A stretch of 64,000 nucleotides of DNA, taken from contig JAJOHG010000011.1 of the NCBI GenBank assembly GCA_021029095.1, positions 620,001 through 684,000 of the forward strand. Reading direction: 5' to 3'. Both the position numbers and the translations under genes were made by a program. The notes below the pieces were generated by a model. The model searched no databases. It saw only the letters and a list, made by a program, of their open reading frames with translations, and was not told the origin of the DNA. Of this stretch, positions 47,443 to 57,277 are shown piece after piece (positions within the stretch are counted from its first letter, which is position 1; each line of letters begins with the position of its first letter). Source of the stretch: Phellopilus nigrolimitatus (Eukaryota > Basidiomycota > Agaricomycetes > Hymenochaetales > Hymenochaetaceae).

Positions 47443-49071
47443 CACTTCAGGCACCCCCCTATGGAAGACCTATTAGGTAGGACTGACCCATAGGGAGTAG
47501 CCACCTAGGAGGTCCTGTTTGGTTATGTGAATCCCATGACTGATGGGCGTGCCCAAAACCTTGGGCATGCCCAAACATATGGGAATGACCAAATTTGGGC
47601 ATGACCATTTTGCTGGGCACGCCCAAAATTGTAAAAAAATTAAATTATGCCACCAGCATGAATTGAACTACAACCCTTAACTTACCAACCAACAACACTC
47701 TTAACAACTGAGCCACCACACTTTTTCTAACATTCCTATACTTGTTTATATATAGGTTATCTACCCTATTTCTTTTTACCTTTGTCCACACAAAAAAAGG
47801 CATAACAAAGGTATTTTTTGTCAAAGCACCCCCTTTGACAAGCCTTTCTTGTATGGATAACAGTGTAAAGAATGTATAAGTATATTGTAAGGGAAAAGGC
47901 ACAATGAAGTTAAAAACTCATTTTGGAAACCACTGCGAGGTGGAAACACTAGAGACAAAATGGGAACAAAAACTGTGTTTGAGACAGTAAGAGATCATAG
48001 TATACATGTGTTTGCTAAAGTACATACCTGTGTTCAAGACAGTAAGAGATAAAGTCCCGAGACACAGGCGAGAGCATGCCCAAAGAAGGCACACAGTCAC
48101 ATGACTAAGGAGAGAGAAAGAAAGAAAGAAGAAAAGAAAGGGTCCGCAACGCACCTATATACACCTACGTGTCGTCATCAGGGAAGGTAGTAACTACTAA
48201 CCAGGAGGTTACACATTTGAATGGAACTGTACAAAAGTGCAGGGCATACTGTGAGTTGTCTCCAATTGCAATGATTAGGGCATACCACGAGTCCACTCGT
48301 GGGTTGACCCGGACCCGTTGGCAGGTCACCCGCGACGAAAAATCTTCGACCTGGACCCGGCTTGACCTGGATCCATAGAGACTCGGATCTGCGGGTCCTC
48401 AGAAACCCGTGGGTACAGGTCAAGCGGGTCGGCGGGTTAGTATATGGTTCTTCACGGGTTTTTGTACCATTTTGCATCACTTGTAAAAATTGATTAGACA
48501 AACTACACAAAAAAGCTCTATGAGCTAACCCTCCACCTCTACCTCTTTATCCCCATCCTTCTCCTTTGTCTTGACACATTTTGGCTTTTCGTGGTATGCC
48601 CTAGCAATGATCTTATATTCAAGACCAAATCAAGCTTGGAGAGCACAAGATTAAATCCATAACTGCAAAAAGGGTACAGGAGACCCAAGTCCCCATGACA
48701 GCAGATATTCTGGTTAAGTCAAATTGATTTGAGCCCTAATTTGGTTGGTAGATAGCCTATATATACACATCTATAATAGTAATGTAAAGAAGCGGTGTGA
48801 CCCAGTTGGTAAAAGTGTTGGTGTTTAGTAAGCAGAAGGGTAGTAGTTCAATTCGTGGTGGTGGCATAACTTAATTTTTTTACAATTTTGGGCGTGCCCA
48901 GCAAAATGGGCATGCCCAAATTTGGTCATTCCCATATGTTTGGGCATGCCCAAGGTTTTGGGCACGCCCATCAGCCATGGGATTCATATAACCAAACAGG
49001 ACCTCCTAGATGGCTACTCCCTATGGGCCAGTCCTACCTAATAGGTCCTTGGTAAGGGGGTGCCTGAAGTG
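47443..49071. mobile_element. 1629-bp inverted-repeat element with ~320-bp arms, 7-bp TSD ACGTAAA
   Basis: The left end CACTTCAGGCACCCCC is mirrored at the right end (GGGGGTGCCTGAAGTG), and arms of about 320 bases (47443-47770 and 48745-49071) are inverted copies with roughly 10% difference. ACGTAAA occurs at 47436-47442 and 49072-49078. The CA..TG ends and 7-bp duplication are closest to hAT or P-like elements, though hAT normally gives 8 bp. The arms contain several TGGGCATGCCCA-type palindromes. The ~975-bp middle has no transposase frame. A non-autonomous foldback-type element. Confidence 0.82.
47648..47722 (-). repeat. tRNA-like (SINE-like) segment in left arm
   Basis: On the minus strand TGGCTCAGTTG (47705-47715) matches a pol III A box and TAGTTCAATTC (about 47660-47670) a B box, at tRNA-like spacing. 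The inverted copy in the right arm (48791-48865) has TGACCCAGTTGG and TAGTTCAATTC. Acceptor-stem pairing is poor, so it is not a tRNA gene. Confidence 0.45.
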
Positions 49072-49334
49072 ACGTAAAAACCAAAACGAAAGTCAGCAAG
49101 TCCAACTTAGTTCCAAAAACAACGTAGACAAACCAAATTTCAGCTGGAGAATAGCAAATGTCGGACGCATGAGTATAAAATAAAGACTTTGTCACGTTCC
49201 CGAAATATCTTTTTTTTTCCGCAAGTTAAACATCGCGAATTTGTATATTTACCCATCCCTCTCGCGACTGAGACATTGAAATTCAGGATACAGTACAGAA
49301 AGACTCCTGCGTCTTTGACATACATACAAGTATC

Positions 49335-49712
49335 TCAAAAGTACATTCTCCTTGGAATTGAGGTTCCAACGTCTTTGATTTTGCGCTGCTCCCAATAACA
49401 CGGGCCTGTTGCATCAACGTAACCCACTTCCACGATCATCTCATCCAATACACCATCAGCATCCGGGTCAAATCCCAGCACCATGACTTCGAATTTCGTT
49501 GACTGCTTTATTTTCCCTCGGTCGACGTATATCACATCCTTCGCGCCCTCCGCGACCGAGCAAAAGTCAAAAGTGCTCAATGCGCTGCGTGTTCTCGCCA
49601 TTTGTACGCATCGTGCGTACCTGGGCGACGTATTCCCGCTCGCCCCTTCACGCCTGCTAGAACGGGATGGTGGCCTTCAGAAGAGAACGATTGACTGCGT
49701 GCAAGTGAGACG
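49335..49712 (-). pseudogene. F4: family F C-terminal fragment
   Basis: Closely matches the last exon of F3 (GHHPVLAGV, then VAEGAKDVIYVDRGKIK.STK, EVMVLGFDPDADGVLDE, stop). It has a deletion after AGV and a short insertion with an in-frame TGA near 49570, and nothing of the upstream exons remains. Adjacent to the DIS3 fragment. Confidence 0.85.
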
Positions 49713-49738
49713 GCCCATCGGCCGTGAGTGATAAGGCA

Positions 49739-50235
49739 TTAAGTAATTAGATGCGAGTTGGCATCTGGAACTCGTGTAGGGTCACAGGTGAGCTTCCGTT
49801 CGTGGGCTTCTGCGCCAGGGCGACTATACAGCGGCAGCGAACGATGCCTGACCTCCTCGAGCACCGTCTGCAGGAGGACGATCGGGGGTGTAAGCAGGCC
49901 GGACTCGATGACATCCATCTGGTGCAGAAAGACATTCGTGTCAGGCAGCACGAAATGGCCAGTTGGATACAGTCTGTGACCTGATTCTCCCAGCGCGGGG
50001 AGGCGGGTCCCAGACGCCTCGTTGCATGCCGAGCAGCCCTCGATCCCGCATGCCACATCGTCGCGCAGATACCGCTCGCGGAGGACTGGAGAATTGTGAG
50101 CTTGAACTGTATGAAGTTCCTCGAGAATGTGCACGCACCCTTGACGACCTTCCCGCGTGCCGTCTTTTTGAAGAATTTACGCTGAGTTGCGACGGCGTCT
50201 GTGCGCGGGCGCTTTCGGATCGTTATTTCGACCAT
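49739..50235 (-). pseudogene. DIS3: Fragment of exosome nuclease DIS3/RRP44 N-terminus
   Basis: Exons 50139-50235 and 49739-50100 (minus strand) join in frame, with intact splice sites. They encode RKFFKKTARGKVVK, a Cys cluster (CGIEGCSAC, the CR3-type motif) and the first part of a PIN domain, HFVLPDTNVFLHQMDVIE then VLLQTVLEEVRHRSLPLY. Homology breaks off after LPLYSR; the ~800 remaining residues of RRP44 are absent. A 152-aa peptide could still be made, but as an exosome subunit it is truncated. Confidence 0.8.
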
Positions 50236-50378
50236 GGCGGTCGAGAGAGGGATTTGGACGCGAGGAAATTTGACGGCGGAGCTTCGACTAGAGTAATTCA
50301 AAAGTCTACCACCATCATCTAATCTCAACACTAGAAATATGCAGACTACTGTAAGCCAAGCACTCATCGACCTATTGA

Positions 50379-52835
50379 ATGCGACTGCTACCAGTCATCG
50401 CACAGAATTCTCCCACCCGCGATCTAAGTCGCAGGACGCTGAACCCCGTCCGTCTTTCGTCACACCCGCGATTCGACATGGAAACGGACATGAAATTGGA
50501 ACTGGCCCAAGCCATTTTCAAATCAAAAGACCTTGTCGATGCGGTGTTTGGGCATCTCGTTGATCTGCGCAAAGCTGAGGAGTACGTCGAGAAACTCATC
50601 GCTCAAGGTTGCGTTTCCGTCAAACAGCCCAAGGTTTCCGACGAGGCTGTGGATGCTCGCACGGCCATTCTCAGTGCCTCAGAAGCCGCTCAAGAGTGTC
50701 GATTGGGCCAGTCTCGAAGCGAGGATAGCTATGTCTGGTCTTGGACTGATATCTGCACGGATGATGGCTCAGTTAAATTCCTGAACGACATCATCCAGGG
50801 TTGCTTATCTGACGACGATACAAAGAATCTGTTTGTCGCTCCTTTCTACACCATCCATGCATTCCCGTTAGCATATGGACGAAGAGAAGACACGAGACCT
50901 GATTTCATACTCCTCCCTAAGGATAAAATGTTCGACGCGCTGTATCACAATTTCTCTGTAATCTTGTCTCCTGGAGAGCTCAAGACTTCTGACGCCTCCA
51001 ATTCTCTACTTCAAGTCAGTCGTTATAACCGCGTTACAAACTTAGCTCAACCAGGTCGTCGGTTTGTCGTTTCTATGGCATTCACTGGTCCGACGGTCAC
51101 TCTGGTCAGAACAGATCAAAGTGGTATGGAGTACTGCACCCTCGATATTACTTCGTCTGGGGGAGCAATCAACTTCATCCGCGTTCTCGTTGGGTTCGCT
51201 ATTGCTAGCGATCAGGATCTCGGTCTGGATCCCAACGTCGTCTTCAAACCGAAGAAATGTCACGCTACCATTTCTACATTGCAAAGCGAGGATCCAGATC
51301 TAAGCGAGGATGACTGGCTATCAGAATCTGAAGAACCGGTCGACGCGCCGCCAAAGCGAGTTGAGCTCGTCGCACGGACGGCAGGAGGCATCGCTTGTCG
51401 ACGATCTGCCACAGATACTGCTCCTGTGCATTATAAGATTCTCGGGCTTATTTACAATGCATCGTCTATTTGTGGCAGGGGCGTTCAAACATACGTTGCG
51501 CAGAAGGAAGGAAACAAGGGATCGCGTCTTCTGGCTCTGAAGCGGTCTTGGCAGGAAAATAAATGTTTGATCAGTGAACAACGATTTCACAGACTCGCTC
51601 GGGATGGTGGAGTGACAAACGTTTTACTCGCTAACGAGTTCGTCTAACATGTTTTTCGTATGCGTTTTCGCCACTGATTTTGTCGTAGAGTATATAAGAG
51701 TTATGTGGACGGACGGGAGGATACGACACTGTACAACATACGCAACTTTGCGGAGAGCGCAGCGGAGACCCTTGGTGTCGAAAACCGGACGCTCGTGTAC
51801 TTGGAATTCGATCTGAAACGGCCGATGCGGTATTTCTGTAGCTTGCAGGATTTTGTGATGGCGATTGCTGATGCGATGGAAGGTTTGTCCCTTTATTGTG
51901 TCTTTCTAGGATAGAGTCCGACTCCAATGCAGGCCACAAGTTTCTCGTCGAGAAGAAAATACTACACCGTGATATTAGCGAGAATAACGTCGTGCTCGCT
52001 CTCAATCCGTCTGAGTCTTCGAGAGGTTACTTGATTGACCTTGATATGGCTACGGATTACAATTACGAAGAGCAACCCTTTGCGAAAGGAGTAAATGCAT
52101 TAATGGATGAGTCGGAGTTGGCAATACCACGTAGGGATGAGGTTGTTGAGAACTATCCAGCACAGAAAGGGGACAGGACTGTAAGCAATGTCTTCTTCTC
52201 TCTCTTACTATGATAATTAAACAGTTATAATCAGGGAACGACACCATATATGGCTATCAGTGTTCTGAAAGGCGGGAACCACGGCGTTCGTGAAGACCTC
52301 GAATCGTTCTTCTACGTCATATTCCTCTTCTTCTTCTCTTTCAGAGGGCCCCTTCCTCAGGGTGTGTTGAAGGAGGCGCATGAAAACGGGTACATTAAAA
52401 GACTTGGCGACAAAGGAGCTGCATACAGAACGCATATACTTCTTTGGCCAGAGCTCATGCAACAATGGTCACATGGTTCTTTCTCGGCCATAGCAGATTC
52501 GAAAAGAGGATTTTTCGAAGACAAAACAGAAGTAGGAAAGGCGTTTCAGCAGCGGGCTATGAACGGGTGGGACAACGAGTATGCATCTATGGTGGTTCTG
52601 TTTCCTCGGATCTACAATATGTTCGTAAACGATTCGCCCGTTCCGAGCCACGATTCTTTTATCGGTATCCTCCGTGATTGGCTGAAGAGATTTCCTGTTC
52701 CGCCTGCAGGACGGAACAGCTGTCCGTTTCACGTGTGTATCCCTTTACGTCTGCACCTACATTTTGTCTCATACTCATTGTTCTTTTTTCTGTCGGTTTT
52801 TTATCGGGAAGAATGGCAAGGACCAACTCGTCTAG
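50379..52835 (+). CDS. FunK1-type fungal protein kinase, 5 exons, 738 aa
   Basis: Exons 50379-51641, 51699-51882, 51933-52180, 52235-52732, 52812-52835. The N-terminal ~290 residues carry the FunK1 lead region (PFYTIHAFPLAYGRREDTRP, FSVILSPGELKTSD, LLQVSRYNRVTNLAQPGRRF). The kinase core has LHRDISENNVVLAL (catalytic loop), YLIDLDMAT in place of DFG, GTTPYMAI and VREDLESFFYVIF. This fungal expansion family is frequent in agarics; targets are unknown. Intron 1 uses GTCTAA as donor and must end at ATATAAG to keep frame, so that junction is less sure. ATG at 50379 is the first of the frame; an internal ATG at 50478 is possible. It diverges from the DIS3 fragment. Confidence 0.82.
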
Positions 52836-53152
52836 AACTCCTTGTGTAGTAGCTTTTTTGGGGATTCAAATCTCTATGAAAAACGATTTGCACTTCACAG
52901 AAGTATACCAACAGAAAGGGTGCGCCAATGTACATGCATAGGTATTACTTGGCGTTGGTACTAGAAGCTGTTTATGGATGAAACGTATTCCCCGTAAATA
53001 ATGGAATATATGGTTTCGGATCGTTTTTCATAGAACTTGAATATCGACATTACTCACTGTCAAATCCAACATCCGGAATACGTTCAGATAAATAAGCACC
53101 ACCGTAGCACTTCTCAAACAGAATGTTCATAGCACATTTTCTGTACACTGTC

Positions 53153-53657
53153 CTATGTTGCTATAGAAGACGAAGAAGAATTTACATAAATACTGAACAT
53201 CGGTCTAAGTTTGTCAATCTCGATGCCATCATACGCGCGCGCGTTGACGCCGACGATGTCGTTGCCGTTGTAGAGGAGGCTGACCCCGCATGTCGGGCAG
53301 AACCAGCGCGTGACGATATTCTTGTACCATTTGTACCCCGTGAGCTTGTCGAACGAGCCGGAGGTGAAGCGGAAGGCCGTCTCTGGTCCGTACCTGAGGC
53401 ATGGTATAATTGTCTCGGTAAGCGATACTATAGAATATCAGAGGGAGAGAATATAGAAAGACGCACACGAAAAGCTCCGCCTTCTGGGCGCAGATGGTAC
53501 AGTTGCACGTCACAGGCTGGCACGCATCGAGAACTGGGTGTTCCAACTCGTACGTGAACCTGCGGCAGTGGCACCCGCCCGTCCGCGTCTTCACTTCCGC
53601 CCCCTCGGGCCACTTTCGGAAGCACGGCAGGTCACGAATATTGAACTTGGCAGACAT
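53153..53657 (-). CDS. GFA/CENP-V domain protein, 2 exons, 143 aa
   Basis: Exons 53467-53657 and 53153-53393 (minus strand). The Mss4-like GFA fold binds zinc: TGGCHCRRFTYE gives CxC, CNCTICAQKAELF gives CxxC, and WFCPTCGVSLLY gives the last CxxC; YGPETAFRFTSG and GVNARAYDGIEIDKL are family features. The donor GT|GTGCGT restores frame across the intron. Related proteins are called glutathione-dependent formaldehyde-activating enzymes, but the reaction for this subgroup is not established. Convergent with the FunK1 gene. Confidence 0.88.
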
Positions 53658-54079
53658 CGCAAACCAAGAGGAAGGATTCTAGGTGCTAGTGTTGGATATG
53701 CATCTGGCTATTACCTTCCTGGACCTTAAATACTAATCCGCGTAAGTGCTCCGTGGTTCAGAGCGCAGCTTCGGTGATAGGCTATAGGCCATAGGGTTCG
53801 GCGTACACAAGGAGGGGATTGATGGCTTCAGCACGCGACGACCAGAAAATATTGATTATTGAAGGACAGGAAAGTAAATTTCACGAATATCCAGTGAGCA
53901 AGCTAAACATTAGCCGCGCTAGGTAAATGCCCATGTACATATTTACATACAAACTTGTCGGCTCTTGCGCCGCCGCCCTGATTATCTAATGTTCCCACGA
54001 CATTTCAGCCACATCTACGCGACGCTGTTATTGAACACCACATACTCTCTAACTCTATCCTCTTTCATCAACTTCAACC
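53658..54079. other. Spacer between GFA gene and F-box array
   Basis: About 420 bases holding the divergent promoters. The last 80 bases (CATCTACGCGACGCTGTTAT.. CACCAACTT-like) resemble the region just upstream of G3 (57205-57277), so the promoter was duplicated with the genes. Confidence 0.5.
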
Positions 54080-55070
54080 ATGGTCGCTACTCGAAGCTCA
54101 ACGTGAGTACATCCGTATTTAAACCGTTCGTGCATGAAACATATGTAAAATGAATTCATTTAGAAGAAATCTCCCCCCGAAACGAGCAGCGCCTGACTCT
54201 GACTCTGAATCCTCCGAGACGGAACAACAGGCGAGGCCGAAGAAGCGAGCCAAGGTTCAAAAACGCAATCAAGGAGCAGATGAAGATCAAGGAGGTAAAA
54301 CTCCAGCGGTCGCCATGAAGTCACATAATTGTAGGCGGAAGTTGCGCAGGCTGGCTATGATGATGTCAATGCCCATCGATGTATTCTGCGAGGTGAGTTC
54401 ACTACCTGCGATCTCTTCTATCCATTATTGTGAATACACGTTTTACTTAGATCGCGCTCTATTTGGGCCCGCACGATCTTCTTAGCATGGCGCGAACGTC
54501 CAAAGCACTTCGGAATCTCCTGATGACCAAAGATTCAAAACCAATCTGGCGTGCAGCGGAAGATTCTGTTGGGCTTCCCGAATGCCCTCTGGATCTCAGC
54601 TCTCCTCAATATGCTAGCTTTATCTACGATACGTACTGCACTGTGCGTTTCGAGAATCTTAAATATTGACACGACTGACAATTGCCTTAGCATTGTTTTC
54701 GTACGAAGGCGTACAATCATTTGACACCTTTGAGAATTCGGCTTTGCAAAACCTGCATGAAAGAAAAGTTAGTTTATTTTCTGCTGATGAATCCTCAATG
54801 TCATATCCCAAGTCTATTTTAGTTTGCAGAAAGCAAGGTCATGGTCACTCGTGTGTCTCGATATGCCGAGGAACGATAAAGAGTCGTCCTCTGTATTAAT
54901 GCTCGTCAACGGGTTTTCAGGTACGCACGACTCGTAGTTCCAAAACACGTTCACTCATTTTTTTTTCAGTCGATTCTCCAGCAAAATTCACTGATGAGGA
55001 GAGTACCAAGTCGTTGGAGGGCTGGGAGTTGAGCAAGCAAATATCGCATTCGTACAGATCATACAAATGA
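54080..55070 (+). CDS. G1: truncated F-box protein, 6 exons, 239 aa
   Basis: Exons 54080-54102, 54164-54392, 54451-54642, 54691-54767, 54823-54920, 54970-55070. A basic nuclear-signal-like stretch (ARPKKRAKVQKR) precedes the F-box, LAMMMSMPIDVFCEIALYLG then HDLLSMARTSKALRNLLM, which would bind Skp1 in an SCF ubiquitin ligase. CxxC (LCKTCMKE) follows. After FTDEESTKSLEG homology to G3 stops and a new tail (WELSKQISHSYRSYK) ends at 55070. The breakpoint joins G1 exon 6 to the first intron of G2, so the C-terminal half is deleted. It might act as an SCF adaptor without a substrate domain, or be decaying. Confidence 0.7.
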
Positions 55071-56979
55071 ATTTCTTTAGTGGAAAGCTTCCTCCGTCAA
55101 AACGCGCAGCCGCGCACGACGACTCTGACGCCCCTGAGACGAAATAACACGCAAGGCCGAAGAAGAGGGTCAATGCTCTCAAAGGAAGCCAAGGCGCAGA
55201 CGGTGATCAAGGAGGAAATGTCCAAATAATCGTCGCGAAGCCACGCAACTCCAAGCGGATGTTAGGCAAGCTAGCCATGATGATGTCAATGCCTATCGAT
55301 GTATTCTGCGAGGTGAGTTCACAGTCTGCAATAGAGTATGTCTCGTAGCTTAACTACATCATTTCCGCCTAGATTGCTCGTTATTTGGGCCCGGACGATC
55401 TTCTTCGCATGTCGAGGGCGTCTAAGAAACTTCGGAACCTGCTGATGACAAAATACTCAAAGCTGATCTGGCGTGCAGCGGAAAAGGCAGTCGGGCTACC
55501 CGAATGCCCTCTAGATCTCAGCTCTCCTCAATATGCTAGCTTCATCTTCGATTTGTTCTGCTCGGTGCGTTTCGCGGATCGTAAAATTTGAAGAGACTGA
55601 CAAATGCATAGCATTGCTTTCGTACGAAAGCGTGAAAGCATTTAACTCCTTTGAGAGTCCGACTTTGCAAGACATGCTCGAATCAAAAGTTCGTTTCTAT
55701 CCTGCTGATGAGCGCTTACTCACCGTAGGTCCTTTGCAGTCTGCAGAAAGTAAGCTCATGGCTGGGCGACGAGGGACTCAATATACAGAGCAATGAGAAA
55801 GAGCTGTTCTCCGTATTAATGCTTGTTAACGGGCTCTCAAGTACGCACGCTGATAACGACTTAAAATACGCACACTTACTTTTTCTTTTCAGTCACCTCC
55901 TCAACTGAATTTACTGACGAGGAAAGCGTCAAGGCGTTGAGTATCTCGGACCTGCGCAACTTCATGTTCTACGTTCCTCAAGTCAAAGCTGCTCTCGTTA
56001 AGTATCGGTCATTTGATGGAACTTGTGAACAACGAGAGGGATGTTTGGATGCAGGACATGAAGCAGCCCGTCAAAGATATCTGGTGAGTACACTTTTATA
56101 TCGTTTCAATCAACGTATATAAATCGACACCACTTGAATTAAGTCTGCGCATACGCTAAATCGATCGCTCGAGCACATAAAAGAAATGAAGTCGAAGGAC
56201 GAGCAGATCGCGACGGAAAGACGCGAGAGAAGGTACAGGCTTCGAGCTCTCTCGATCATCTCATGGTACTGACTTTCTCGCGACAGCATTATAATTAAGC
56301 TCAAAGAGCTTGGTTATACAAATGTAGATTTCCAAGTTTATAATGACGAGGAAGGTTGGAAGTGGTTCAATCTGATTAGACAGCCGCGGGCCCTTACCGA
56401 CCGAAGTAGGTCTTTTTTTTCGTTTCTTTGTGAAGCACTGACTAGATAGCCGATCAGTCTGGAAAACCATTTGTCCCCAACTCGAGGAGACTATACTTTT
56501 CAGAAGGGAAAACTTAATTCAAATAGAAAGGGAGTATCGTCTCGAGGAGCGTCTCGAGGAGCGTCGTCAAGAGTTGTGCCAGATCGCAAAGGGGTTTGTC
56601 TGGGAAGAAGGAAAGACTTGTTACATCGTTCCTTCCGAGCTTTTCGAATTGCCGGCTGCGAAGCTATTCTTCGAAAGCGACGAGACAGTAACTCACATTC
56701 ATGAAGCGCAATGGCTCTCTATCAAGCAGCAAATGGTCGAGTTCAGCAAAGTACGTCAGCACGAAATTGAAAAGGAGGGTGCTTCAGCAATCGTCACTGC
56801 TCGACGCAAGGCTGGACTACCAGCTATCACCACTGTATCTGTCGAGTCTGCGGGTTGTAGCCGAGAAATTCAAGGCGGGGCAAGCAAGAGCGACGATATC
56901 CTGCAGCACCCGATGGCGTTATTCATGGGCGGGCCTCTCGGCAATTACCTGAATACACTCACTAACATTCTAGAAGATG
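55071..56979 (+). pseudogene. G2: F-box family pseudogene, both ends lost
   Basis: Begins in the first intron (TTTCTTTAG, exon at 55081) and follows G3 through the F-box (IARYLGPDDLLRMSRASKKL) and middle exons to the coiled-coil-like region (CQIAKGFVWEEGKTCYIVPS, KQQMVEFSKVRQHEIEKEG) before ending at NILED. It lacks the Cys-rich C-terminus. In-frame stops: TAA at 55145-55147 (CAA in G3) and TGA at 55633-55635 (TAC in G1 and G3). From 56574 the last exon stays open into the first exons of G3. Confidence 0.85.
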
Positions 56980-57277
56980 TCTACTTTGTTTTGTCGTTTC
57001 TCTTACGAGAAGTTCATATGTCTTCGCGGAAGTTGGCAAGGAAATTCCAGAGTAATTTATTTACGATAATGTGTAGCTTCATTTGTGAAACATGGCTATC
57101 GTTTGATCAGATAACAGACTGCAATTTTGGCAAGTCATCATCAATGACTGTACAAAGCTCTCTGATTATCCAATGTTCCCACGAATGCCAGCCACACACG
57201 AAGAAAGATCTACGCGACGCGTCTTTTGTTCGACTTGAACTTGCCCTCCACATACACCTCTTTCACCAGCTTCAACC

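Noticed and set aside
47641..48870. tRNA gene in the arms of the foldback element
   Set aside because: A and B boxes are present but the acceptor and anticodon stems do not pair, and there is an inverted second copy in the other arm.
55145..55635. RIP-type mutation as the cause of the G2 stop codons
   Set aside because: One change (CAA to TAA) fits a C-to-T transition, but the other (TAC to TGA) does not, and no general C-to-T bias was evident by eye.
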